DNA of 64,000 bases from Chlamydomonas reinhardtii (lineage: Eukaryota; Chlorophyta; Chlorophyceae; Chlamydomonadales; Chlamydomonadaceae): the NCBI RefSeq assembly GCF_000002595.2, contig NC_057012.1, positions 3,979,910 through 4,043,909 of the forward strand. The letters run 5' to 3'. The notes beneath the pieces were generated by a model. That model saw only the letters and a list, made by a program, of their open reading frames with translations. It was not told the origin of the DNA and ran no database searches. The translations under genes and the position numbers were made by a program. Below, piece by piece: positions 22,657 to 32,919 of the stretch (its first letter is position 1; every line of letters begins with the position of its first letter).

Positions 22657-22929
22657 CGCGCCGCACCGGTGCACGCAGTGCGCCGCACGCGGCCATGTCC
22701 TCACCTGGCTGGATCACATCCCATGACATCCCACATGCCACTTCCCAGCGCGGCGGGGACGGCTGGCGCCGCCCCGCCGCGCCAGTTACAGTGCAGTCCG
22801 TGTGAATCCCGTCAAAGGAGTGATTGATGCAAACGGAATGCGAGTGCGAAACGTTCCAGACGGTGTTGTCAGAGCTAGCGGGCGGCAAGAAAAAGGCGTG
22901 AGCGAAGATGCAGCTCATGGAAAGGCGCA

Positions 22930-23296
22930 GCCCATGCATCCCGTCTGAGTTTACACGCAGCTCACACGCAGCTTCCCAGCCGGCACCACACGCAACTGCC
23001 AGCTCCCACTCGTGCGCCACGCCAACTGCCAGCCCCCCCCCTTGACGTCCGCCGTACACCTATGCACTCATGTCGCTTCGCAGCCGATCTCCCGCGCAAC
23101 TTCCAGCTCCCAGCCGTACAGCTACCTGACTCATGCCAACGACCCGTGTGCGTGCCCCCAGGCTCGGCAGCTTCCCAGCCGGCCCACCGTACAACTACCA
23201 GCTCCCAGCCGCGGCACGGCGGCAGCTACCGAAACGCAACCAACCACAGCTCCTGTACGGCTGAGGAGGTTGGAGGTGCCGTACACGAGTTGGTTA
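22930..23296 (+). repeat. Copy of dispersed repeat family R
   Basis: Opposite in window orientation to the copy at 7549-7880. It carries CAGCTCCCAGCCGTACA words several times, then CTCCTGTACGGCTGAGGAGG and TGCCGTACACGAGTTGG, ending exactly where the LINE array starts. Confidence 0.55.
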
Positions 23297-23991
23297 GCTG
23301 ATAGAGGTTACATGTGGGACGACAGCCGTGGACTAGCCAGGGCCCCAAAAACGTACGAGACACGCACGCTCACCCGAGGAGAGATCCCCGAATGACCCCC
23401 ATGCTCCTCGCCTCCGGAGAGGGGAGGAACCCCAGGCCCGGCTCACCGCAAACGCTAGCGCTGCTCACCTAAGCCGTGGGTCGGCGTCATAAGACTACCT
23501 CTTGCGAGTCCCTAAGCTGACAAGCTAGGGTGAGGCCGGTGGCGAGTCCGCTGTTGGCCCTACCAAGATAACCCCTCCAACATCATCTGACGCTAGGAAT
23601 GGGTGCTGGTTCGGGACAAGGTCCCAGCGGCGCGGAGGCCGACGCAGACTCACAAACGCAGCTAGCCGTGACCAGAAGTCCGCAATCACCTCCACACCTA
23701 TCCTTCGCACGACAGCAACCTCCGCAGTCCGGTCTGCAGCATCACGGCAAGCGTAAAGGCGCTGTCGGCCGTTTTCCAGGGCCGCCACAGCAGCCAAGCA
23801 CACGATGTCCCACACCGCCTGCGATAGCCCTGGTGGCGCCTGTACTAACCACAACTGGTTCCGTGTGATGTCCACATTCGCATGCTCCCGCATCACATCA
23901 CGCAGAGCCTCCGCCACCACACAGTCCCAGAAGTGATGAACCCTAGCCCCAGCAGTCATCTGAGTCCCACACGGGCATTTCTCCAGGTCCG
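23297..23991 (-). mobile_element. LINE array, copy B (5'-truncated)
   Basis: Minus-strand L1-like LINE cut at the 5' end. The coding part 23959-23525 is the protein C-terminus: VHHFWDC (end of the C/H motif), VEVIADFWSRLAAFVSLRRP, ending in DSPPASP. A 3' UTR of about 200 bp runs to the element end TAGCTGATAGAGG (plus sense) at 23297. The 5' break follows TTTCTCCA at about 23984 and is joined through GGTCCGG to the 3' end of the next copy. Confidence 0.9.
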
Positions 23992-24106
23992 GTTAGCTGA
24001 TAGAGGTTACATGTGGGACGACAGCCGTGGACTAGCCAGGGCCCCAAAAACGTACGAGACACGCACGCTCACCCGAGGAGAGATCCCCGAATGACCCCCA
24101 TGCTCC
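23992..24106 (-). mobile_element. LINE array, 3' UTR scrap
   Basis: Only the last ~115 bp of the LINE 3' UTR, truncated after CCCCCATGCTCC and again followed by GGTCCGG and the 3' end of the next copy. Sequence identical by eye to the tails on either side. Confidence 0.9.
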
Positions 24107-24316
24107 GGTCCGGTTAGCTGATAGAGGTTACATGTGGGACGACAGCCGTGGACTAGCCAGGGCCCCAAAAACGTACGAGACACGCACGCTCACCCGAGGA
24201 GAGATCCCCGAATGACCCCCATGCTCCTCGCCTCCGGAGAGGGGAGGAACCCCAGGCCCGGCTCACCGCAAACGCTAGCGCTGCTCACCTAAGCCGTGGG
24301 TCGGCGTCATAAGATC
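24107..24316 (-). mobile_element. LINE array, copy C, 3' tail part
   Basis: LINE 3' UTR running up to GCGTCATAAGA (24306-24316), where it stops. LINE copy C at 31459 starts with the same GCGTCATAAGA and has no tail of its own. The two are best read as one copy, opened by the block 24317-31458. Confidence 0.75.
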
Positions 24317-24790
24317 GACCACGGCAGAGGTTGCTTAGCATCAAGTTGGTGTGTAACGTTGGTTCAGACCCGAGTTCGATCCTCCCCAAATTCGGTACAG
24401 GGGAAACCTCCGTGCGTATTCAAATCACGCACAGGCGCTCCGCAGGGACCGCACGGCTCTTCAGTCGTGTCCTTGTCATCCGTGGCTAACGTCAGATAAG
24501 AGAGCGGTCGTGAAGTGCCGGCAAAGGGGCTGGACTCTGGAGCGATCTAGAGTTTCAGTTGAGATGTTGCCCGACAGTCGGCATTACCTGATCCCCCGAT
24601 CTCAGGTACCAAAAGCCGTGAGGGTAGATCATCCGAGCTGAACATGGATAGGACACCAGGGGCTTAATCCACCCCGCTCCCACCGGTGGGCAGGACCGGC
24701 AAATGATAAGGTGGTCGTGGTGACTTCCCGCCTTCTCTCGAACTGGGTTGAGAGATGATCAGCGAAGGCGTTGCCCCGTTAATACATGCT
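24317..24790 (+). mobile_element. tRNA-related SINE-like sequence
   Basis: TTGCTTAGCATCAAGTTGG (24331-24349) resembles a pol III A box with D-arm, and GAGTTCGATCC (24372-24382) matches the B box (GGTTCGANTCC) with normal spacing. No cloverleaf closes, so it is not a working tRNA gene. The body runs into a TTATTATTATT microsatellite at 24814-24834, which could be its tail. Only one copy is in the window, so dispersal cannot be shown. Confidence 0.4.
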
Positions 24791-25439
24791 AGGCCCTATG
24801 GGCCAGCGTTGGGATTATTATTATTATTATTATTCCTCCTATACCATAAGAAGAATAATAATAGAAACCGGACTTAGCCGCGCGGGCGATCCTCCGAGGG
24901 GGGGGCGGGGCCGGGGCGCCCGGCGTGAGGGACCCAGCTTTGTTGCGAGGAGCGTCGCGCGTGCTCGCGACATAGCTGGGGCCGTATACGGGAGTGCGCT
25001 CCGCGGCGTTTGCGTCGGAACCGCGGCCATTTGCTGTCCGGGCAGCCGTGAGGGACCCAGTTTTGTAAATACAGCGCACATAATTCGGCCCCCCACTTAA
25101 GAACGCTGCGTCGCCGAGTTGAGGTCCGGGTCTGCGCGAGCACCGGTGTGTGGCCGCGTGGCCCCATAAAAGGGACCCAGCAATATGAATAGCAATTAAT
25201 AGGCAGCGTGCGCATTAGGAACCGGCAAGGCGGCGCTGCAAGCGAGGTCGGTCGGTAACTCGCGCACGGCCCTAGGGGCCGGTCGTGTCCCCAGCCCATT
25301 ACCATTCCTATAGCATCTTATACCACACATAAGGTCATTAGAGAAACCCCGGGGCACTGAATCAAGCCGGGGCCGACCTCAAACATGTACATGTCGCGTT
25401 CGCCAGGACACGCCATATCAGGCCAGATAGTAGCCTAAT

Positions 25440-25930
25440 TACACTAATGCAGATATCTGTGTTAATGGCAATCGATGACGCCCTAAAACAACGCGTATGC
25501 AGGATGTTGGTCGGTCAATTTCGTAACTTGAGCCTCGACGAGCACGTTTTAGCCTGCCGTCAAGCGCTATTGCTCGAATAGATTGCATGTAACATGTAAT
25601 TAAGTGGCGGAGTTTGTATCCTTGGGGCGACGTCTCCTGGCCTCGGCTTGCGGGTTTGGGTGGGAAAGCGCACCCCCCGGACGGCACGCGGTGAAACCCC
25701 CCTGATATATTGTCCTTAACACACCAGTTAGAAACGGCGTGGTGGCATCCTTAAAGGACTATCTATCAGGGGTTTTTGGGTGCCGTCACGTGGGCGCCTC
25801 CCTGGGGACACAATTTGTCCTGGAGTGGGACCCACATGGAGAGGGTGCAACTAACAGCAGCAGCTGAAAGGCCTCCCCAGGGGCCTTACCCGCCGCTGAC
25901 TTCCCCACCGCCCTCCCCCTCCACACCCGG
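25440..25930 (+). repeat. 491-bp repeat, copy 1 (copy 2 at 28552-29042)
   Basis: Positions 25440-25930 and 28552-29042 look identical, 3112 bp apart in the same direction. Identity over 491 bp of non-coding sequence means the duplication is recent or kept alike by gene conversion. Confidence 0.9.
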
Positions 25931-25965
25931 ATATTATTATTCAAATGCTCGACAGCCCGAAACCC

Positions 25966-26972
25966 CCCCGCAATTCCACGCTGCATGCGCCGTACTCAAA
26001 TTGCGCCTTCCCCCGTCCTGACCGGTACTTAACCCTGCACCGCTTCCGCTTCCCTACAACTTGCATTCAAAGCTTCGATGAAGTACTCTGCCTCGCTCCA
26101 CGCTGCACTTTGGCTTAGGATGCTTCGGCGATGCCTAAAGCAATTCTTCCTCCCTCCTGCCCGACGGCCACCGCAAACATGATCTCCTGCAAATTCAAGC
26201 CTATGCATGCAACATAGTATTTGCTGGGAACTCGTATCGAGCTGGCGCGCTTGCGGATGCCCTGATTCCCCTACGACCTACTCACTTCGCTGGTAATTAT
26301 GCACACAAGCGAGCGCACACGCATCGATAGCTCCATATTGATTTATGCTTTACGCGCGCTGCGCTACATGCCAGTCACCAGACTTGACACCGCAAGAAGA
26401 ATAATAATAGAAACCGGACTTAGCCGCGCGGGCGATCCTCCGGGGCCGGGGCGGGGGAGGGGCCTCGGGCGTGAGGGACCCAGCTTTGTTGTGAGGAGCG
26501 TCGCGCGCTTGGTCGCGCGTGCTCGCGACATAGCTGGGGCCGCATACGGGAGTGCGCTCCGTGGCGTTTGTGTCGGAGCCGCGGCCATTTGCTGTCCGGG
26601 CAGCCGCGAGGGACCCAGTTGTGTAAATACAGCGCACAGAATTCGGCCCCCCACTTAAGAACGCCGCGTCGCCGAGTTGAGTATCGGGTTTGCGCGAGCA
26701 CCGGTGTGTGGCCGCGTGGCCCCATAAAAGGGACCCAGAATTATGAATAGCAATTAATAGGCAGCATGCGCCTCAGGCACCGGCAAGGTGTCGCTGCGAG
26801 GTCGGTCGGCAACGTCCAACTACGGGCCGGTCGTGTCCCCAGCCCAGTACCATTCCCATAGCATCTACTACAACATATAAGGTCATTAGGGTAGCCCCGG
26901 GGCACTGAATCGAGCCGGGGCCGACCTCAAACATCTGCATGTCGCGTTCGCCAGGACACGCCATATCAGGCC
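25966..26972 (+). repeat. 1007-bp repeat, copy 1 (copy 2 at 27084-28090)
   Basis: Same direction, 1118 bp apart, almost tandem. I saw one difference (GGTGTCGCT at 26787, GGTGGCGCT at 27905). Confidence 0.9.
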
Positions 26973-27146
26973 CCGCAATTCCACGCTGCATGCGCCGTAC
27001 TCAAATTGCGCCTTCCCCCGTCCTGACCGGTACCCGACCTCAAACATCTGCATGTCGCGTTCGCCAGGACACGCCATATCAGGCCCCGCAATTCCACGCT
27101 GCATGCGCCGTACTCAAATTGCGCCTTCCCCCGTCCTGACCGGTAC
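26921..27146 (+). repeat. 113-bp tandem duplication
   Basis: 26921-27033 and 27034-27146 are the same 113 bp, from CCGACCTCAAACATCTGC to CCTGACCGGTAC. It lies at the junction of the 1007-bp repeats. Confidence 0.9.
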
Positions 27147-28090
27147 TTAACCCTGCACCGCTTCCGCTTCCCTACAACTTGCATTCAAAGCTTCGATGAA
27201 GTACTCTGCCTCGCTCCACGCTGCACTTTGGCTTAGGATGCTTCGGCGATGCCTAAAGCAATTCTTCCTCCCTCCTGCCCGACGGCCACCGCAAACATGA
27301 TCTCCTGCAAATTCAAGCCTATGCATGCAACATAGTATTTGCTGGGAACTCGTATCGAGCTGGCGCGCTTGCGGATGCCCTGATTCCCCTACGACCTACT
27401 CACTTCGCTGGTAATTATGCACACAAGCGAGCGCACACGCATCGATAGCTCCATATTGATTTATGCTTTACGCGCGCTGCGCTACATGCCAGTCACCAGA
27501 CTTGACACCGCAAGAAGAATAATAATAGAAACCGGACTTAGCCGCGCGGGCGATCCTCCGGGGCCGGGGCGGGGGAGGGGCCTCGGGCGTGAGGGACCCA
27601 GCTTTGTTGTGAGGAGCGTCGCGCGCTTGGTCGCGCGTGCTCGCGACATAGCTGGGGCCGCATACGGGAGTGCGCTCCGTGGCGTTTGTGTCGGAGCCGC
27701 GGCCATTTGCTGTCCGGGCAGCCGCGAGGGACCCAGTTGTGTAAATACAGCGCACAGAATTCGGCCCCCCACTTAAGAACGCCGCGTCGCCGAGTTGAGT
27801 ATCGGGTTTGCGCGAGCACCGGTGTGTGGCCGCGTGGCCCCATAAAAGGGACCCAGAATTATGAATAGCAATTAATAGGCAGCATGCGCCTCAGGCACCG
27901 GCAAGGTGGCGCTGCGAGGTCGGTCGGCAACGTCCAACTACGGGCCGGTCGTGTCCCCAGCCCAGTACCATTCCCATAGCATCTACTACAACATATAAGG
28001 TCATTAGGGTAGCCCCGGGGCACTGAATCGAGCCGGGGCCGACCTCAAACATCTGCATGTCGCGTTCGCCAGGACACGCCATATCAGGCC
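27084..28090 (+). repeat. 1007-bp repeat, copy 2
   Basis: Second copy of 25966-26972. From 28091 on it keeps following the first unit's order (AGATAGTAGCC, as at 25424). Confidence 0.9.
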
Positions 28091-28551
28091 AGATAGTAGC
28101 CTGATTACACCTATGCAGATATCTGTGTAGACGGCAATTGATCACGCCCCAAAACAACGCCTATGCAGGATGTTGGTCGGTCAATTTCGTGACTTGAGCC
28201 TCGACGAGCACGTTTTAGCCTGCCGTCAAGCGCTATTGCTCGAATAGATTGCACATAACATGTAAATAAGTGGCAGAGTTTGTATCCCGCTCTGCATTTT
28301 GTTTGGGGCCTCCTTGGCGTGCGGGTTTGGCACGCGGTGAAACCCCCCTGATGTCCTGTACACATCAGTTAGGGACGGCGTGGTGGTCCTTAAAGTACTA
28401 TCTATCAGGGGGTTTTGGGTGCCGTCATGTTGGCGCCTCCCTGGGGACACGATTTGTCATGGAGTGGGACGCGCATGGAGACGGCGCAATGTCCACGTAG
28501 GCCGACGATGCAATCTAGCATGCAGGGGGCTAGGAAGGGACCAATGCAATC

Positions 28552-29042
28552 TACACTAATGCAGATATCTGTGTTAATGGCAATCGATGACGCCCTAAAA
28601 CAACGCGTATGCAGGATGTTGGTCGGTCAATTTCGTAACTTGAGCCTCGACGAGCACGTTTTAGCCTGCCGTCAAGCGCTATTGCTCGAATAGATTGCAT
28701 GTAACATGTAATTAAGTGGCGGAGTTTGTATCCTTGGGGCGACGTCTCCTGGCCTCGGCTTGCGGGTTTGGGTGGGAAAGCGCACCCCCCGGACGGCACG
28801 CGGTGAAACCCCCCTGATATATTGTCCTTAACACACCAGTTAGAAACGGCGTGGTGGCATCCTTAAAGGACTATCTATCAGGGGTTTTTGGGTGCCGTCA
28901 CGTGGGCGCCTCCCTGGGGACACAATTTGTCCTGGAGTGGGACCCACATGGAGAGGGTGCAACTAACAGCAGCAGCTGAAAGGCCTCCCCAGGGGCCTTA
29001 CCCGCCGCTGACTTCCCCACCGCCCTCCCCCTCCACACCCGG
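28552..29042 (+). repeat. 491-bp repeat, copy 2
   Basis: Second copy of 25440-25930. After it the sequence turns into a GC-rich stretch unlike anything after copy 1. Confidence 0.9.
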
Positions 29043-29352
29043 CCCCTCCCCCTCCGCGACCACCTCGGCGCCCCCGGCCTCAGCCAGTCCCTCCACCGTG
29101 GTCTATCTGGCCGGCGTGCGCAGACTCAGCCGCCGCTTGCGGGCTCTGCCCCTGCTGCTGCGGCGGCGGCTTGTGAGAGCCCTGCCCCTCGAGCCCCGCC
29201 GCGTCCGACCTGCCATTATTCCTATATCATAAGAAGAATAATAATAGAAACCGGACTTAGATGGGCCAAACACCCCCACACGCGCATGTGCGTGCAATCA
29301 GCGGCACGTCCATTCAACTTATATACTTAACTAATGACACCAGCACTAGCAC

Positions 29353-29646
29353 TTACGGGGGGAAGGAAGGCGCGCCGTTGCTTCCAGATAAGTCGGGGTC
29401 ACGGCGGATGTCGCCGGGCGAGTTGGGAGGTAACGGGGCCCATGGCGGGTACGTGGGCGCACCTGTTGCCATTTCGCTGTCACCCGAGGGGCTGGGAGTG
29501 GCGCCCTTATCCTCCGGCAAGCTGGGTGGTGCGGGGGTAGGCTCATTGTCAGGAAGCAGCTGCGAGTCTGGAGCCGCCTGATGGAGGCCGCGCAGCACGT
29601 TGCGCAGCTGGGCACGCTTGCTCGCCCGGCTGCCCTCGGCGGTCAT
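29353..29646 (-). CDS. Possible exon of unknown protein
   Basis: From ATG 29646: MTAEGSRASKRAQLRNVLRG, then a Pro/Ser-rich stretch to a stop at 29353 (97 residues). The charged, helix-like start is protein-like but no family is recognised. On the same strand, 29900-30005 encodes ARVLPATALGLLLLASIASA, a possible signal or membrane helix, without a start codon of its own. Confidence 0.25.
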   Translation of the reverse strand: MTAEGSRASKRAQLRNVLRGLHQAAPDSQLLPDNEPTPAPPSLPEDKGATPSPSGDSEMATGAPTYPPWAPLPPNSPGDIRRDPDLSGSNGAPSFPP

Positions 29647-29708
29647 GGCGTCACCTGTGGATCGGGTTTAAGGGTTTCGTGATCAGGACCGGCAGTGCGA
29701 GAACAAGG

Positions 29709-29756
29709 TAGACTGTGCGGGGCCGCGGGTGATGGACTGTGCGGGGCCGCGGGTGA
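29709..29756. repeat. 24-bp tandem duplication
   Basis: ACTGTGCGGGGCCGCGGGTG plus ATGG occurs twice in a row. Confidence 0.85.
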
Positions 29757-30537
29757 TGGACAAGGCTACCGTAACATCGGCGGTAGTGCAGTCGTGAATG
29801 CAGTGTGAGGGAGGCATAGAGCGCCTCAGGGACTCCCCAACGCTCCCCACCCCCTGACTCCACTCACATAACACAGCCGCCCTCCGCCACGGTGCGTACC
29901 TCGCATCACACGTGCGCTAGCTATTGATGCCAGCAGCAAGAGCCCCAGCGCCGTGGCAGGGAGCACCCGCGCAATCCTAAGATGGAGCCAGAAACGGCGG
30001 GGGCACAAGGACGTTCAACAAAACAATCGCGGTGCCTTCAAACGCGGGCGACTCAACCAACAGCATCATGACTGGGACTAAAGGCAGCAGAACGCAACGC
30101 CCGTGCACGATGTTCGCTCCTCACACATCGGGCCTCCATCAATGGACGAATGCAACAGCCATCATGCATCTCGCTTACGCCTTCATCTTGAAATAAGCCC
30201 CGAAAGCGTCCTGGGGACGAGAAGTTGGCAACCCGTCTGACAACAAGGACTAACCAAGCGTGTTCAAGCTAATAGTTCTCTTATTTTGTTGCAGTAACTG
30301 CGAATACGTTCGTTTACCAATAAACAGACCTGTTGGCAACTACTTGAACCTGCGAGCAACCCGTGCCTCGCGCCGTGTAAATCTGCAAAAGGCTTTCGGG
30401 CACGGCTGCTGTATGCGACAATCCACTGATCGGGTGGGCCGCGTTTAATGGATAAACCTCAGAATCAAATATCCGCTTCGGCCCCATTGCTTCGCCCGCC
30501 CGCCCGCCCACCATTCTACGTGATTAAAGACTTCTCT

Positions 30538-31400
30538 TTACGCCTTCTTATCCCTTACTCCTACCACTCCTTTTCTCCTTCTCCTTCGTCCGTCTCCTCC
30601 TTCTGCTTCTCCTCCTTCTTCTGGCGGCTCTTCCGCATCCACTCTCTGCCGGCGAGTCGCTGTATGTGCCTCAGAATCAGCTTCAGTCAGCGGCGGCGCA
30701 CTCGCTGTGCGCTCCCGCATTGGCGCATTCTGATCGCATTCTTCGTCATGGACAGACAGGCTTCGTGGCACGACCCTTGGCACGACCTGCATCACGGAGG
30801 AGGAACCAGGTTGCCTCAGTATGTGCGGTAATGAAAGGTGGGTTGGGCTCAGTAACAGCGATACAGCGATCCCAAGAACGGGCTGGTAGCGATCCGACTC
30901 ACCGCCGCGGCCGCGACTCCCCAACATCCGCGCCGCCACCTCGGCCTTCTCCGGCGCATCAAAGGTGCCACCGGCCAACGGTGTTGCGACCAACTTCCCA
31001 GCTGCGGCGCCTGTGGGGTTGTCAGGGTGGAGTGGCCGGCAGCATGGGCGGCAGGCATCTGGACTTCAACCCGCGCCAACGCCCGGACCCAGCCTCACTA
31101 CTACTCCTTCTCCTCGTACATGCCCGCCCCCCTACCCCATTTGCGTGCCTTTTTGGCTCCCATCTCACCCGCGGCAGCCAGGTGAACTAACGCTGCGCTT
31201 GGGCTCCGTGTAGCTGGGCTCCGTGTAGCCGTCGGCCTGTGCCAACGCCGCAGCCTCCCTCGGGCTAGCGAGTAGCAGGCGTGGCCGTGGCCGCCCAGCG
31301 TGTAGGCCTCCCATGCCCCTTTGAGCAGATGGTACGCCCCGGCCGTGGCCGCACCTGTGGGCAGATAAGGGGATCGGGGACTTGAGGTGTGGAGGTGCGG
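30538..31400 (-). pseudogene. Exon-like pieces of an unknown gene
   Basis: Three minus-strand pieces look coding. About 31365-31255 has GAATAGAYHLLKGAWEAYTL, then a frame change. 31014-30903 has GKLVATPLAGGTFDAPEKAE and EVAARMLGSRGRG, ending at a GGTGAGT donor. 30786-30538 follows a TGATGCAG acceptor and has ERTASAPPLTEADSEAH, an acidic run and a basic tail to TAA. The exon phases do not fit as drawn. It may be a decaying or captured gene fragment; its 5' end would lie at or beyond the LINE boundary at 31459. Product unknown. Confidence 0.3.
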
Positions 31401-31458
31401 CGGCGTGCTGCATGTCATCCCCGCTGCCGGTGAAGCGTGGTCACTGAGCACGCATTAT

Positions 31459-32564
31459 GCGTCATAAGACTACCTCTTGCGAGTCCCTAAGCTGACAAGC
31501 TAGGGTGAGGCCGGTGGCGAGTCCGCTGTTGGCCCTACCAAGATAACCCCTCCAACATCATCTGACGCTAGGAATGGGTGCTGGTTCGGGACAAGGTCCC
31601 AGCGGCGCGGAGGCCGACGCAGACTCACAAACGCAGCTAGCCGTGACCAGAAGTCTGCAATCACCTCCACACCGATCCTTCGCACAACAGCAACCTCCGC
31701 AGTCCGGTCGGCAGCATCACGGCAAGCGTAAAGGCGCTGTCGGCCGTATTCCAGGGCCGCCACAGCAGCCAAGCACACGATGTCCCACACCGCCTGCGAT
31801 AGCCCTGGTGGCGCCTGTACTAACCACAACTGGTTCCGTGTGATGTCCACATTCGCATGCTCCCGCATCACATCACGCAGAGCCTCCGCCACCACACAGT
31901 CCCAGAAGTGATGAACCCTAGCCCCAGCAGTCATCTGAGTCCCACACGGGCATTTCTCCACGCGTCCATCTGCGGCCCACGCCGCAAGCATCCCAAAGCC
32001 CGTGAACCCATTGACTGCCAGACGCCAGAGCGGTTCCTTGTGTCGCGGCTCCCACACCAAAGCCCACAGCCGCGCCAGGGCCGCCCGCAGCGCATGAATT
32101 GCTTCCGCGGGCGGCGCGGCGCCGCTGGAGGCCTCTTGGATGAAGGCCAAGTGACGCACGCGGAGCGCGTCGTACGCAGGCGCAAGTTGAAGCTGGGTGG
32201 CCTGCTTCACCGTAAGGGTCAGCAAGGGCACGTCAGCCGCGCCATGCCGCCACCCCAGGCTCTGCGCAAGCAGCAGCCATACCTGGGGGGCAGGAGGCAC
32301 GGAGGCCGCGCCGCCAGGCGCATGCAGTGTGGCCGACGCCGCCACCCTCCACGCCGCCGGTACACGGGCCAGCAGCGCGGAGAATTGGGCAGCAGCATCC
32401 GGGCCGGACTGCAGCTCCGGCGGCACGCGCGCCATATCCGTAATGCGCAGGATGGGGCGCAGGACGGACCGCTTGTACTGTATAGTGCAGCGACGCGCGA
32501 GGCGCGGCCCCAGCGCACCAGCCGGCTTGGAAGCCACCAGCTGGCGCACCGCGGCCAGCGCCTC
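31459..32564 (-). mobile_element. LINE array, copy C, C-terminal half
   Basis: Open throughout (coding 32564-31500). It contains the C-terminal Cys/His motif CPCGTQMTAGARVHHFWDC, typical of L1-clade ORF2, then NQLWLVQAPPGLSQAVWDIV and the DFWSRLAAF tail. The reading continues in frame on the far side of the gypsy insertion (39639 upward), so the gypsy landed in an unbroken LINE. Its missing 3' tail is at 24107-24316. Confidence 0.92.
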
Positions 32565-32835
32565 TGTAACAGTCGTGTGCTAGACTTAGAATCTGACCTA
32601 TAGACTACCTATATAAACAACCGAGAAAGGTGGTGTTAAGATACACCGGGGTGTTTCCGAGGCGCTTAAGTAGCCCGGTGGGCACGGTTGGCGGGAAACC
32701 GTGTAACCGTAGTTACTAGGGTTTAGGCGAAGAACGTCCGAGCAATGGACGAACGCCATACGGAATGTGATACGGAATGCCCTTGTCTTCCAACCGTGTG
32801 TCGAGAGAGTTTAAGTCCGTAGACCTCTTGTTACA
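32565..32835 (-). repeat. 3' LTR of the gypsy element
   Basis: 271 bp, identical by eye to 39363-39633. Purine-rich GGTGGGGAGGAC (minus strand, 32836-32847) stands just inside and is the probable polypurine tract. ACCTATATAAACAA lies within the LTR, but on the strand opposite to gag and pol. Confidence 0.95.
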
Positions 32836-32919
32836 GTCCTCCCCACCTAGAGCGAGAGTCCCTGCGAGCTTGCGTCAGGGGGCCTTCGGAGTGTTGGGGT
32901 CTGCCGTGGCAGGACGTCC

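Larger units (their letters stand above)
24850..29262 (+). repeat. Complex duplicated non-coding repeat array
   Basis: A unit starting AAGAATAATAATAGAAACCGG occurs at about 24850, 26395, 27513 and, as a stub, 29235. It carries words such as GAGGGACCCAG and CCCCATAAAAGGGACCCAG, and later a pair of facing arms GAAACCCCCCTGATA / TATCAGGGGTTTTTGGGTG that can form a hairpin (near 25690-25775, 28335-28420, 28802-28890). Three duplications (listed separately) copied parts of it. No protein-like reading is seen. Class unknown. Confidence 0.75.
24317..31458. mobile_element. 7.1-kb block inserted into LINE copy C
   Basis: Flanked by an 11-bp direct repeat GCGTCATAAGA (24306-24316 and 31459-31469), exactly at the point where copy C is split, so it behaves as one insertion with a target duplication. 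It holds a SINE-like head, about 4.4 kb of duplicated non-coding repeats, and exon-like pieces of a candidate gene. I find no clear terminal inverted repeats and no transposase or reverse transcriptase. It could be a large non-autonomous element that captured host sequence, or the result of rearrangement with later tandem duplication. Confidence 0.5.

Noticed and set aside
31857-32603. 248-codon plus-strand frame, repeated at 41139-42017
   Set aside because: Antisense shadow of the LINE protein; it recurs only because the LINE copies recur.
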